Positions 44,388 to 56,540 of a stretch of 64,000 bases of DNA are shown here, one piece after another. The DNA comes from Rhodocollybia butyracea (lineage: Eukaryota; Basidiomycota; Agaricomycetes; Agaricales; Omphalotaceae). A model generated the notes under the pieces. The model ran no database searches and was not told the origin of the DNA. It saw nothing but the letters and a program-made list of their open reading frames with translations. Where the stretch lies: assembly GCA_015501585.1 (NCBI GenBank), contig JADNRY010000020.1:415093-479092 (forward strand). Direction: 5' to 3'. The number at the start of each line of letters is the position of its first letter. Positions within the stretch are counted from its first letter, which is position 1. Position numbers and translations under genes: made by a program.

Positions 44388-45083
44388 ATGCAGTTCATCG
44401 CTTCTTTGGTGGCCCTCGCCTCTTTCATTGCCATCGCTGCGGCTGAGAGCCACACCATTACTTTCAACAACAAGTACGTATACATTCGGACTTTGGGCTG
44501 AGGTTAATGCATCTAACATATCTGGAATAGGTGTGGTAAGGGTACGCCTATGCTTATTAGCCAGACGGGCCAGGTCCTCTCAAAAGGGGGAAGCTATACT
44601 TCTAACGGCCCCATTGTTGGCGCACTTGCGTATGTCGGGATATCCATCATATTGTGCCCTCATGATCACTGACGTCGGCTCAACAGCTACCTTCAGACCG
44701 GTGGATGTGGTTTAAACGGTGACTTCTGTACAACGGTTGAAACCACGCTCAAAAACCCCACGTCCCCGGGAGCTGGTTCCTCTAGCGATGTCACTCTGAT
44801 CCCTGACCATAAGTTCACTGTTTCTGCTGGATTCGGGTAAGGATAACGCGGTCTCACTGCTGGGGAGATGACTTACGGGTTGTCTACTAGCTACTTTAAC
44901 GGTTGCGACGGCGTTAAGTTTGACTGCACTAGCGCGAACTGCCCGGGAGCCTTCACAAACCCTACCAATGGCAAAGTTGTCTCATGCCAGACCGACAACG
45001 TAAGTTTAAAAATATTAGCTCATCCGCTTTGTTAAATAATGTATTTTCAACAGGTTGACCTGGCGATCACTTTCTGCGATTAA
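44388..45083 (+). CDS. Secreted thaumatin-like 'glycopeptide' protein B
   Basis: Five exons with the same layout as gene A. Signal peptide MQFIASLVALASFIAIAAAE, then SHTITFNNKCGKGTPMLISQ, YTSNGPIVGALAYLQTGGCG, GDFCTTVETTLKNPTSPGAG, SDVTLIPDHKFTVSAGFGYF, NGCDGVKFDCTSANCPGAFT and VDLAITFCD at the stop 45081-45083. All frames close correctly, so the gene appears intact. It lies inside copy 1 of the segmental duplication. Its sister in copy 2 (59848-60549) has lost its frame. Confidence 0.88.
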
Positions 45084-45586
45084 GTTCTTATGTGCATAGT
45101 TCTTAACATTTGCAGGTTACCCTGCTTATATAGTCTCCATCGAGATGCGAATCAAAAGTCTACATTTTCCAGTTTTTTTTTGAAGTCTGTTAGTAGAGCA
45201 TGTGATCGCGTTTTTCCACCGGGACTTTCCATTCTCGGATTCCAAATCCCAACCTCGAAAGTACAGTTGCCTTTTTATCTGTCTTTGACTAGAAATGCTT
45301 GTACCCCCCTCACTCTTTTAATTTTGCGTCAGCTTGACGGAGTTGCTGATATAGGCTCCTGAGGGAAAACAAGCAGCAACGAGTATATTCCGGTTGTCCT
45401 CTCTGTGATGGTCCGAAGAGAGAGACAAACAGATGCAGAAGCATCCGCTGACTACCTACATAAGATTACGAGCTTGGAATTACAAATCCCTAATCCAACA
45501 GGAGTCAGAGGAGGAAACAGTAACTACTGGTGTTCAGAATGACACTCGGTAATGAGTCGGGCTGTCTCGAGGCTCAGCACCGCTGA
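45084..45586. other. 3' flank of glycopeptide gene B
   Basis: Duplicated sequence, matching about 60550-60849. A T9 run lies at about 45172-45180. No gene. Confidence 0.5.
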
Positions 45587-45878
45587 TGTAACACTAGAGT
45601 GACAGAGTCACCGTAGCGCAACACAGGAAGTGAGAGAGAAGAGGTAGTCTCGAGAGAACTGTTGTAAACTGGGGGGAATTTGATTCACGAGGACCTATCT
45701 ACCTACAGCAAAGTACTCTACCTTATATACCTTTCTTGAGACCTATTACTATAAGTAGATATTATATAAATACGAAACGAGTAAGTAAAGAGCGAAATAT
45801 CTACTAAAGTTCGATGAGTAAACAAAACAATTAAGGAAAGTGTTAGTGACCAAAGTAACAAGTCACGACTCCGTTACA
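45587..45878. mobile_element. Solo LTR with 5 bp target duplication GCTGA
   Basis: 292 bp beginning TGTAACACTAGAG and ending ACTCCGTTACA, so it has TG...CA ends with the inverted TGTAAC/GTTACA. GCTGA flanks both sides (45582-45586 and 45879-45883). The duplicated region at about 60845 has the uninterrupted empty site CACCGCTGAAGCC. No internal domain is present. It differs from the LTRs of the 10-16 kb element. Confidence 0.92.
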
Positions 45879-45888
45879 GCTGAAGCCT

Positions 45889-46141
45889 CGACTCTCAGAA
45901 GAGTCAGCATCAGAGTCATTCTTTGGATCTATTACCCTATAAGTAGGCCCAGGCTACTAGTGTCAGATGGCAGCGGCATAACTTGAAGATGCGTGGCCGA
46001 GTCATCATTAGTACAGTATAGATACTTAGTAGACAGAGTTGACAGCAAAGCAAAAAACAGAAGGGAAAGATAAACTGGACAATATTGCGTATTGTTCTTT
46101 CGCCTAACCAACTTATATGGATTACTGTCTTACTTGAGTCG
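45889..46141. other. About 250 bp insertion relative to the duplicate copy
   Basis: Copy 2 reads directly from GAAGCCTTGACT to TTGCCACGC. Copy 1 has this extra stretch, with weak inverted ends CGACTC/GAGTCG. It may be a small non-autonomous element, or a deletion in copy 2. Confidence 0.5.
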
Positions 46142-46896
46142 GGTTGCCACACATACAGGGCGCTAACAAGACTCATAACTCCTAAGGGCCTGTTCGGGCA
46201 ACACGAATCTGGATTTTGTTCGATTTTGCCAAATGCGAGATTTTGAACATTTAATATAAAAGGTTCGGATTAGGGGGGCCTCTTGATCCGGTACCACTAC
46301 CATCAATGAGGGCGCTCTAACTCGGCGTAACCCCCCGTCGCATAGTGTCGACGGAGAGGCTTCATAGTGGACTCTCCCTGCTTAAGCAATAGCCAGCAGG
46401 ACCCTCCTAACCCGAGGAAGAGCCCTAGACCGGTTGGTACCCCAATAATAAGAGGTACATGTACTAAACTGTAAACTATGAAGTACAAGGAACTAAACCT
46501 TCCCTCTACGGCCCGCGCGCCGCATGATGCACGTGTCGAATCGTTAAACACTGCCACATCGATAATCGTCTCTAACTCCCATGGCAAAATAAACACATAT
46601 CACGCTGCCCAACGCAGCCTCCCAACCATGATACCTGAACCGTAGACCAAATCTCGAGCACCAACGTGTCCCCAAACCCCAAGGGCCCAACCCTTAACCA
46701 GGCAATTTATCTGCACAACCCTGCAAACATGCAGTCAGTCCAACGTATAGAAGTGATTCCCCGTTCGAAGAAGAATCGACAGACACGTAATCTAAATGAA
46801 AGGGCCGTCCGTCGAACTGACCTCGACTTGCTATGCCCCCTCTTGGTATGTGGCCAGCTTTGCTTCACTGAAACAAAGCACTAACTATAACAAAGG

Positions 46897-48398
46897 ATGA
46901 CATCCGAGTCAGAGTCACCAGAGCGAGCAGATACTGCGCTTAAGAAATCGAAAACCCAAAAGAACCAGTCTGCCCACAAGACCCCAAAGAAGTCCTCTCC
47001 TTCACACCGTCGTACACCACAGAACCGTAACACCCATTCCCCTACCCCTGGTGCAGACAACTCCACGGCAAACAACCTTGTCTCAGACGACGACAAACCT
47101 GGCCTGGAAGCTCGCATCCAACGCCCGAACCACAACCACACTGTCAACTTCTACCATTGTATTGACCAGGACCACCCCATGGGAGACACGACAACCTCTG
47201 ATACTCTGCAGCCAAAGAGTCCCCCCTCACAGCCTGCACAAGCCCCATCTCTGGAGGAAGAGCTCGCTCGAGGCACACCAGCCCGTCAAGATGAAAACCC
47301 CCACTTGACCAACCTCGACGCGGTTGACACCTCAGACCCAACGGATGTACTCTTCTACAACAATCTCGAAAAAGTCTTTGTTAAAAACTCTGGCCAATTC
47401 CCTCGAGTAGTTGTCGACTTACCCTTCCTACTTGAAGGTCAGGATAGTAATGTTGTCACCACAGTCATGGATAATCCGAGCGGATGGTTACCAGTCATCC
47501 ATGCACTTGGTGGTCGCTACCTCTACTCAAAGGTACCAGACATTGTCGACAACTTCGCGTCGGCGCTCTCAGAGGCCGTTGGCTGTCCAGAGATGATGGT
47601 CCTCTGCTCACAGATCCCGCCTCCACCAAAGCCAAGCTGTGGACATGGGCAGCGGGGAGGGAACTGCAGAGGGCGAGGAGGAAGAGGTGGAACCGCTGAA
47701 TCCTCCCATGCCCCACCTCACACCCCTCCAGCGACGAGTCGAGAACTATTTGCCCCGCCCTATGCAGCTTTCCTTGAAGCGCTGAGCCACGAGATCTGCG
47801 ACCGCTTTTTTCGTCAGCAAACTTTCTTGAAAGACAAAGTAACCACAGCCCACATTATCCTGCAATCAACAAGCACCGTAACTGGACAGTAGGTCAAATT
47901 TGGACACAGTCAAAAAGTACGATGACACAGCCCGAGTGTCAATCCTTTTTGCAATAAAAGTTGCACCTCTTCAATGACCGAACCTTCCGAAACAAGGTAC
48001 AAACTACCTCCGCAGCCACCGGGAATCTTGATGATCAAGTCTTTGCCTTCCTCGACACCTTTGACCTCCACCTCCAGGAATATGAGTACCGTGATGGCAG
48101 AACATCTCAACGGCAATGGGTGTTATATGCGGCGCTGATCTCAATGGCCGAGAACTTGTTTGTACGAGAACAGCAGGAAGATGAGATCTGCTCCTACATC
48201 AGAAAACAGACATATTCACATGGGATCTACCTCGTTCATGGCACTACGATGAACTGCTTGCTGTGCAAGGCCCGGAACCACAACCGGTTTGCATGCCCCT
48301 TCACTGAGCATAAGGACTGGCAGGGTCCAGATGCCAATGAGAACGTGAAGGAAATTGCAAGTATGTATAAAGGCCTGGAACCTGAAAAGAAGGCTTAA
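46897..48398 (+). pseudogene. LINE ORF1 (RNA-binding protein), frameshifted
   Basis: Starts ATG at 46897 (MTSESESPERADTALKKSKT), low-complexity basic N-terminus. Middle region VVVDLPFLLEGQDSNVVTTV, a Gly/Arg-rich patch (GGNCRGRGGRGG), then the frame ends at 47892. Coding potential resumes in another frame at about 47961 (GNLDDQVFAFLDTFDLHLQE) and runs to a CCHC knuckle, CLLCKARNHNRFAC, ending at 48398. At least one frameshift therefore separates the halves. ORF1 proteins coat element RNA. Confidence 0.75.
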
Positions 48399-48798
48399 AC
48401 CATGCATATCATTGTATGCTAAATACTATGCCATCTTTGTTGAACCAGAATAACTCTGAACTGCTGCTCCCCAAACCTGAAATTTGGAAGAAGTCGTCCC
48501 CTAATGGGGTACGCAAACCTTTCTTGCTTAATTTACTGACTATTTCCCATAGGACAGGACGTGAGGTAAGGTAAGAATGTCGGTGTTCCTGAACACCTAC
48601 ATAACAGTGGTGGGGGTTTTCTAGCCTGGGGACCATCTGCCAGCAGTCCTGGCCTCCCCTTGTGTTGTTGGTAAGTGTTTTTTCAGGAACGTACTGACCC
48701 ATAAAGGAGGAATCCCCAACTGGGTGTGGAGCTAACTGTCCATGGCGAAGCTTTGAGCAGAACCACCCTTTTAACCATAGTAATCAGCCGTCAATGGT

Positions 48799-51100
48799 AT
48801 GTCTTCACTCTCTTTTGGTACTAACTGTCTGGCAGGGGCTTCGGGATCCGGAGACCCTGATACTGTCGCCTCCAGTGCAGGTGTCGATGATGGAAACCGT
48901 CGGGACGAGGATATGGCTCAAACTCGAGCAACCCAGGATGCATGGTGCAGACCAGGGGGCACCGATGGAGGTTCTGGGGCGCATGGCGCGACCCTTTCCG
49001 TACATAGTGTCAGAACAACAACTGCACCACAGTTGGACCAAAATATAGATGGTCAGGCTCTAAACCAGCCAATGATTCCTAACACAAATCCTCCTCCGAA
49101 TAATGGAGAACATGCCCTAAACCGGCAGACAAATCCTGTTAGGACCCAAAACCCACCCACGGCTGCCCGCAGGAAAGTATCCTGCAAACTTAAAACAAAA
49201 GCATCGATCAAGATTGTGGCCCTAAATACACGTGGAAATAAATTTATGGACATAAATCAACTCATCCGAGATCATCGAATAGGCATACTACTGGTTGGAG
49301 AAGCCCACTTGGATCAACAGCGTGAACAGGATATCACAAACCTCTTTAGTTCAAAAATGGAAATACTGTACTCAAAACTCCCTGACACGCCAAACAAAGC
49401 TGGGGTTGCTTTTGTTTTGAATAAAAGACTGACAAATACCCAGGATGTGACAGTCCATGAAGTAATCCAGGGGCATGCCATACTGCTAGAGACAAACTGG
49501 CATAATGAGGAATGAATATCGATCCTAGGGATATATGCACCGAACCGCACAATGTCTGAGAATGCTGAATTTTGGGAGAGGCTTGATGCCTTCTTCGACA
49601 AAAATCCTCAAATACGAGAACCTGACCTCATGCTTGGTGACTGTAACATGGTTGAAGACGAAATTGACCACCTACCCATGCACCCGGATGCGGAATCCAC
49701 GGTAACGGCACTTGATGAGTTTAAAAGTAAACGGCGCTTTGAAGATGGATGGCGCTTGACATACCCCGACACGTGGGCATATACCTATAAAGAAAAGAGG
49801 AATGACTGACAACCCCACCAGTCGAGACTGGACAGAATATACATTAAGTCAAGCATGTTTGAGAATGCATATGAATGGCGATCACAACAACTGGGATCAA
49901 GACCGACCATAGAATGGTATCAGTCAAAATAACAAGTGAATCTGCCCGTCAATAGGCACAGGGAGATGGGTCTGGCCAACACACCTAATGCAGGACAAAG
50001 ATCTCACAAAATACATCCAAGAGAAGGGACTCGAACTCCAACAAAAACTTGATGGAATTGCCCACGGAACCTAACAACGGGACAACACCAACAACCCACA
50101 AACTTTATGGGCTGAGTTCAAACGAAATACTCTCAAGAAAGCCCGGGAAAGGGCCCATATTGTAGTCCCTAGGCTCACTACACTCATTAACGAAACCGAA
50201 GCCAAGCTACGCTCCATCGAAACCAATCCCTCCTCAATGAGGAGGAACGAGCACTATCCAATGCGGTACTGATTGAGAAACTGGCAGAACTGGAATTTCA
50301 ATGACACAAATCCACACGCTCCACAATCAAAGCAAGAAGCACACTTTACAGTGAGACCATAAGCAAATACTGGTCCAGCTTAAATAAAAGCAAGAAACCA
50401 AGGGACCTAATTCAGAGGCTTGAAATCCGTGATCCAACGCACCCAAACGACGGAGAAAACCCACGCCCGGTATATGAGAAGTCTTCACAGAAAATGGCAA
50501 ACATGATGCGAGAATACCATAATGATATCCAGTATGACCATACCCCCCCAGACAAGCATGACCGGGCAGCTGCAATAACTGAAGTCCTTCAGAATGTCAC
50601 CACCTATACTCCTGAGGAACATATCCAAAACTTACAACAGCGGTTAACCTATGAAGACGTAGCGGAGGCCCTAAGGCTCTCCACAAACCACACGGCACCA
50701 GGACTTGATGGTATCACATACGAAATTTGGAAAATTATCAACGATCAGTGCAAAAACCGCGCCACAGAGGACAAACCAAACCTTCGACATCATCTGATGC
50801 CTCCTTTCAGTCTATAATGATATTGAGGAAAATGGTATGGAACCAAACACAGAATTTTCGGCAAGCTGGATGTGCCCACTTTACAAGAAAAATGACCATG
50901 CACAGATGGTCAACTACCGCCCAATATCCTTACTCAATACCGACTACAAGATCATGACAAAAGCACTGAGCATTAAACTAGCAAAGGCAGCACCATACAT
51001 AATAAATCCAGCCCAGGCAGGCTTCGTACCAGGACGCCTTATCTATGACCAGATTTGGCTTTCAAAACTCGTCATTGAATTCGCAGAAGCAACCGAACAG
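48799..51100 (+). pseudogene. LINE ORF2, block A: endonuclease and RT N-terminal part
   Basis: APE-type endonuclease signs: IKIVALNTRGNKFMDINQLI, ILLVGEAHLDQQ, LGIYAPN, LMLGDCNMVEDEIDH and SRLDRIYI. In-frame stops occur at about 49513 and 49806. After further breaks, RT finger sequence appears: APGLDGITYEIWK, NYRPISLLNTDYKIMTKALS, AQAGFVPGRLIYDQIWLSKL and VIEFAEATEQ. There the normal order stops, at the junction with block C. Confidence 0.78.
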
Positions 51101-53419
51101 GAATTCCTTAGTTTCCAGATCAGATGTGCAGATTCCGAGACAATGATACGGTAGAGCCTCGATTCCCCTTTGAGGGTTTTGTTTCCTTTCCGGAAGGACG
51201 CTAGACCACAGGCCAGGATCTCCCCCAAACCTGGTTTGGTCCAGTCCGATTTGTTCTGCCGCCATAGGCTCTCACATAGTTCCCATATCTCCTTCTGACC
51301 TGGGACTTGGCAATCTGTCAATATGTGGTCCATTGACTCCTCACAGTTGCAGTGTTGGCAGGTACCTCTATGCTCGTGGTTTGGTATGTTTCTCCATCTC
51401 TTGCCCACTTTGTATGCTGAGTGCATCATCATGTACTGGAAGTGACGGGCTGATCTCGAGATATCTTTGTGCCGCAGTCCTTGCCATAGTTTCTCATCTG
51501 TGAAGTTCCTGCCAGTTAGGCGTAGTGCAGCGTCTCTTGCTCTCTCCATGTTTGCACTAGCCTCTGGGCAGTCTAAGGGATCGGGATACCCGGGATCTTC
51601 CATCTTGATCCTTCGGATGTTGTTGTAGGCAATGGATTGTGTTATTTTGCTCAGTCGCACACCAGAAAGTCGTAGTGCCCTTGGTACAGTGAGGTCAATC
51701 ATATCCTCAGCTGCTTTCTCTCGTCCTTCGTTCGCAAGTTTGTCTGCTTCTTCATTTCCTTCTATACCAGCATGGGCCTTGACCCATTTGATATTTGTTA
51801 GAGCTGTTCTCTTTCGAAGGGCGGCAACTGTAGCCTGGATTTCCTGGCTGTTTTTTTATTCCTGTGAAGCCAGTGTCTTCCCACTTTTGTAGGTTTACAG
51901 TCAATCCTTTGACCATGGTCCTTGAGTCACTTGCTACTGTGACTTCAACCATTCCCGGCAATTTCTGTACCGCTTCCTTGATGCCAACAATTTCTCCCGT
52001 TTGGTTTGACTGTGTGAGTGTTCCTGGTATACGGATGGCGGTGTTGTACATACTGTTTTCTGTAACAAAAATTCCAGCGCCAGTGGTTGCATCCTGGTCG
52101 CCGTTTTTCTTACACGACCCATCAGTGTAGACTATGACTGGTTCAATCGGGCCATCTTGGTCCTGTTCGGAGATATGCACTGAGTTACATTTATTGCCCT
52201 CTGTGAATATTCGAAAGGCATCCGCTAATGTTCCTTTGGTGGTGATTCTGTAGTCAAATGTCTTTGCATTTTTGTTTGGCTGGTTAGGTAGGTTTTCCGG
52301 TTCTACATCCTCTGGGAGGTATGAGAGTGGGTTCCATTTAGCAGGTAGGGCACTCAGTATTTGTTTTGCTTTAGTGAAGCAACGGTGGGGGTTCTCACAG
52401 TCAGTGTTTTCCCGGGTGTCTTTGCAGGCTGTGCATCGGCAATTCCTCCGTTATCCATATCAAGCTGTTCCTAGTTTCCTGGCTAGGGTTTCAGCATCCC
52501 CAACAGTTTGGATGGAGTGGTTCTTCTTTAGGCACTTGCTTGCGGCACTATTGTTCAAACGACAAATCTCCATAGACTCAATGTGGTACCAGATCGGCAT
52601 TTGCCTTATGATATCATGGGAGAAGGCAAGCCCTTCTAGGCGCGTTCCATACTTCTTTGCTACATTTATCATCGTTTGCAGGTCTTTGGGTAATTTTGAT
52701 TTTGCTGTCTTCCATGATTGGAGGAAGATGTTTATGCGGTTGAAGTCCTCTACGCCCTCTTCAGTTTGGGGTATATGGTGAGCTATTAGGGCATCTGCAA
52801 TGGAGGCCCATGTTGGGCGATCATGGTTGAAGTTCAGGTATGATTTGAGCCAGGTTACGGTGATTGCCTCATTTCGGTCTATCAGGTTCAGCAGACCCTT
52901 GCCACCTTCATTTATGGGTGCATGCAGTACCTCCTTTTTTATGGTGACATGGGTTTTTCCCGCCCAGATGAAGTCCTTGATCCTCTTCTCCAGTTTTTTC
53001 TCTACCTCCTTTGGCATACCTTGTACCTTGGTTAGGTACTGGGTCATTCCTCCCACTATCATCATTATTATTAGGCGTCTTCCCTCCATTGTGGGGTGAC
53101 TCCTCCCCCATCTTTCAAGTGCGGCGTCTATCTTTTCGATGACTCTTGCCCAGGGCGTTACTTGGCATACACCATTTCCAATCATGGCCCCAAGGGAGCG
53201 TATGGCCTCGCCTTCTATGGCAACTTTAATATGCTCTGGGACTTTGGTGCCGTCAGTTCCATTCATGAATCTTGATTGGCGCATTGCTTCCCGATACTCA
53301 GGCGAGCCAATAGGTATGATTTCTGTCTTGTTTATATTAAACTTTGCACCTGATGCAAGGCACCAGCGATCTAAGACTTTGACAAGGTCACCAAAGTCAT
53401 CCTCTTTTGAGAGATATGG
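51101..53419 (-). pseudogene. LINE ORF2, block C inverted: RT thumb, RNase H and C-terminus
   Basis: Read on the minus strand, from right to left: LSKEDDFGDLVKVLDRWCLA, FNINKTEIIPIGSPEYREAM, thumb region with GKGLLNLIDRNEAITVTWLK, then an RNase H domain (VIVYTDGSCKKNGDQ, TGEIVGIKEAVQKL, VASDSRTMVKGL), then a zinc-like motif CQHCNCEESMDHILTDC and RIIVSESAHLIWKLRN. In a normal element this follows the FADD motif and precedes block D. Here it lies before the RT palm and in the opposite orientation. Stops interrupt the frame. Confidence 0.85.
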
Positions 53420-54011
53420 TGCGCTTGTGGCCTTGGACCAAGAAAAAGCGTACGATAAGATTAAACATGACTACCTTTGGAAAGCAATGAGATCATATAA
53501 GATTCCTAACAAATTTATATCAACCGTCAGAACACTCTACAGTGATGCCTACACCACATTGATGGTTAATGGAGAACGCAGCAAGTCCACCTTTCAGGTG
53601 ATTAGAGGAGTCCGCCAAGGAGACCCCCTCTCATGCCTAATTTTCAATATAGCGATTGAGCCATTGGCAGAGGGCCTCCGAGAATCAGATCTAAAAGGCC
53701 TGTCAATTCCCGGGAAACAAGAACATCTCATAGCAACACTCTTTGCTGATGACATCACAGTTGCATGGGTAATCAATGCAAAGCCAAACCCATCAGCACA
53801 GGAAGTGACAAATCGGTGGATGTTCACCATAAACTCGCGACTGAGTTTAGATCGCCTACTAACAAACTCAAAAAAGTTTGGGGGCAAAGTGCTTAGCTGC
53901 GCCTTAGTAACAAAGACCTGGCAGAATGTGCTCGAAGGTCGTGACTCTCTCCCAGAGGACTGGTGCAAGAGAACTGGAGTTTTAGTGGGTATTAGTGCTG
54001 GTGTCGGCTGA
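53420..54011 (+). pseudogene. LINE ORF2, blocks B and D: RT palm joined to the extreme C-terminus
   Basis: Plus strand. Block B has RT motif A (ALVALDQEKAYDKIKHDYLW), motif B (RGVRQGDPLSCLIFN) and motif C (LFADDITVAW). At about 53765-53775 it jumps to block D, NAKPNPSAQEVTNRWMFTIN and LTNSKKFGGKVLS, ending VLVGISAGVG-stop. Block D continues the LIWKLRN end of block C in an intact element. The 3' UTR and poly(A) follow. Confidence 0.85.
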
Positions 54012-56127
54012 GGGGTTATGATTATGATTATGGTATATGCGGTAAAGTAACGGTGTGGAGTGGAGATGGGGTTAGGAGTGGCGGTACAGCACAGATCAAG
54101 AGTCCCACACAAAAGCATCTACTGGATGCACGTGCGTAACAGCATTTCTCCAGGTGGACTATTACCAGTTCAGCTCCAGCTGAACATTACAGAGGCCCGA
54201 CGCTGTACGACATTGTCGGCACACCATAGGGAGATATTACTCTCCACAAAAAAAAAAAAAAAAAAAAAAAAAAAGGTTCAGATTAGCTGGCCGGTCGCCA
54301 TGGGTCTTTGGAAATGACATAAAATGACATAACTCCTGAGGCTGTTGACCGACGTTCCCGCAAGTCATCCCGACCACTCTCAGCAATGCCACCCAGTGAC
54401 CAACGCGTTCTTGCCATTGTCTTTCAAATTTAACGTAATTGTATGTTATTTGAAGAGTGATTCTGTTTCTCTATATTGTCCAGGTTAGTGAAGCCTAAAG
54501 TGAAAATTATATTTGAGAGCGGCGGGCATGTCTGAGCATCGAGCGGGGTGTTGACCTCAACACAGAAGAAATGTCTGACAGCAGCTGACAGCATGCGCGT
54601 TTACACGGAGCGCTCAATCAGCTGATCTGAGTAATACTTACAAATGTTTGATGGCTTTTTTATATGGTGGCAATACCTGGCAAAATCCCAACAAAATCTA
54701 GATTCGTGTTGCCGAACAGGCCCTAAGTATGTCTATGCCGTTACTACTATCGCAGCTCATTTATCACGGACCTCAAAATTGAATCAATTTGAGGCAAACT
54801 CTATCTCCTTACTGTGAATCCAATAGAGGTGAGCTTCTTTTCCTGCATAATGTAGAGATGGAAGTGGTGGAGTGACATCATATTTCTCCCAAGAAAAATC
54901 CCACCTTTGCACCAGAGCGTATGGTAGCGAGGATACATCATACAACCAGTGCGCATTATCCAACACGCTTTTAATAATTATTAACTTGTTATAACAAGTC
55001 TAGAGATTTTACAATTATTTCTTGCTATTATCAAGTGTACATAATGACAGGTGCCACATAATTAAATGCCCATCAGGCATTCTCATCCTATACTTTAAAA
55101 AAGCTTGGTTTAGCGCTGGCTTATTACTAATAGTGACCATGGCAACGGAGCCGCGCAGCGGCTGCTCAGAATACCGCGTGGAGCGGTCCAAGTGCCTGTC
55201 AATTTAAGTGATTGGCTGTAACTACTACCTATGAGAGTAAATACTACATGGATTAGAGCATATTTACAACCGCTAAAAGGTGGCATGTAACGCGGAGACT
55301 TGGCGGAGACACCGATGAGACGGCATGAGACATATGTCACGTAGCGAGGAGACGCTGAGGTAACCAAAGTCCACCGAACTGACTGCAAATACGCTCTGCA
55401 AGCATATACTCAATTGATACTCAACATATAGTACTTTAATGCAGCCAGGCAAATGGTCAACCCACTGTTTACTTCTGACTCAAAACACAGCCTGAGGTGT
55501 TGATACCATTGCGGCACAATCATTATCATCAAGTTATCATAGGATAAGATCACGCATAACCCAGAAGCCAACCAATACTTGAACTGATATTGTGAGAAGA
55601 CGATCTTTTGTTCATCATGCCCAGCACACTCTGCATATTTTGTGTTCCTCATCCACCCTTCCATGAAATACTACAACAGCTGGGCATCCTTCAGTCGCTC
55701 GACCTTGCCCCGTTGCATTTCTTTCAGTTACCCACCCGCGCACCGGGCCAAGCCCAAGCAAAACACCTTTATCATTGTCTACTTAAAGTATACTTATACT
55801 GACTTTACCTGATAGTTAGTGTGTGACAACTATCATTTGCAAAAGCCCCCAGATGGGACTTTTCACCTGACCATTGGTCAGCACAGCTGGTGCCAGTGGT
55901 CTACCTTTTGGCAGCAAATCCGATGATGGCCATGAACTGGCCATACATGACAGTATGTGGTCTCTGATGACCAGGTCGCGAATGACCAACCATCCCCTGC
56001 AGGGATTGTTGAACATAAGTAGCTTGCAATTTCATGCAAATTTCACACATCTATGTTGTCGAGTTTTCCGTGCAGAACTTAAGGGTTCAAGAAAGAGCAT
56101 TTATTTGGTAAAAATTTGTTCAAAATA

Positions 56128-56313
56128 GTAGTGATCAAATACTTGGCTCCACTATACTTATGGCAGGGCCCCATGTACAAGGGAACAGCCAGACTCTAAG
56201 AAAGAGAAGCAGCAAGGTTAACCCATGAAGGAAAAGTAGACTGGAAATCTTCTTGAAATCTTCCCAAAGAGAAGGTGTAAGACTGTAAGTAGGTATAGAG
56301 ACATGAAAATATG
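56128..56313 (-). repeat. Diverged copy of the 8 kb LINE's 3' UTR
   Basis: Aligns with about 7985-8150: shared GGGAACAGCC, AGAGAAGCAGC and GTAGACTG in the same order. Most differences are C-to-T or G-to-A relative to the 8 kb copy (CCCACGAAG/CCCATGAAG; GGGGAGAG/AGAAAGAG). Only the 3' end is present. Confidence 0.75.
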
Positions 56314-56540
56314 GATGATACTGGGCAGTGTATTACCTGGAAGCACTATGTAGACAGTATATTAACATTTTAAAATTCCTGTATGGCCCCTGTGGCTATG
56401 CCACGGGTCTTTCGAAGCTTGTGTGTGTATGGAAGAGTGGTTTTGCTGCTGTCAACAGGTGTCAACGGGGGATCACGAAGGTGTGATTAGCGGGTTGGTA
56501 GTTCAATCCTTACTGGTAACATTTTGTTATTCTTTTTATT

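Larger units (their letters stand above)
46274..54274 (+). mobile_element. LINE (non-LTR retrotransposon), full length but internally rearranged
   Basis: The body runs from GGGGGCCTCTTGATCC to a 28-A tail (54247-54274). A 16 bp target duplication with one mismatch (AAAAGGTTCGGATTAG at 46258-46273; A for G in 54271-54286) overlaps the tail. The element has ORF1 with a zinc knuckle and ORF2 with APE endonuclease, RT and RNase H, the layout of fungal Tad1-type LINEs; clade assignment is inference. Both ORFs are broken, and ORF2 has a 2.3 kb block inverted and misplaced. Confidence 0.9.
46186..54723. mobile_element. MITE with TAA target duplication, split by a nested LINE
   Basis: Terminal inverted repeats of about 45 bp: the left end begins GGGCCTGTTCGGGCAACACG and the right end closes CGTGTTGCCGAACAGGCCC. 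TAA flanks both sides (46183-46185 and 54724-54726), as in PIF/Harbinger elements. Without the nested LINE the element is about 525 bp and has no gene, so it is non-autonomous. Copy 2 of the duplication has the empty site AACTGCTAAGTATG at about 60897-60910. Confidence 0.88.
42606..54811 (+). repeat. Segmental duplication, copy 1 (interrupted by insertions)
   Basis: Colinear with 57749-60994 in direct orientation. Shared blocks include the exon-like stretch at 42632, the spacer around 43000-44300, the whole of glycopeptide gene B, its 3' flank, and after the large insertion 54724-54811 (GGACCTCAAAATTGAATCAA in both). Copy 1 additionally contains a solo LTR, a roughly 250 bp insertion, and a MITE with a nested LINE. 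Confidence 0.85.

Noticed and set aside
56461..56520. GGTAGTTCAATCC motif resembling a tRNA T-arm
   Set aside because: No cloverleaf can be drawn around it.
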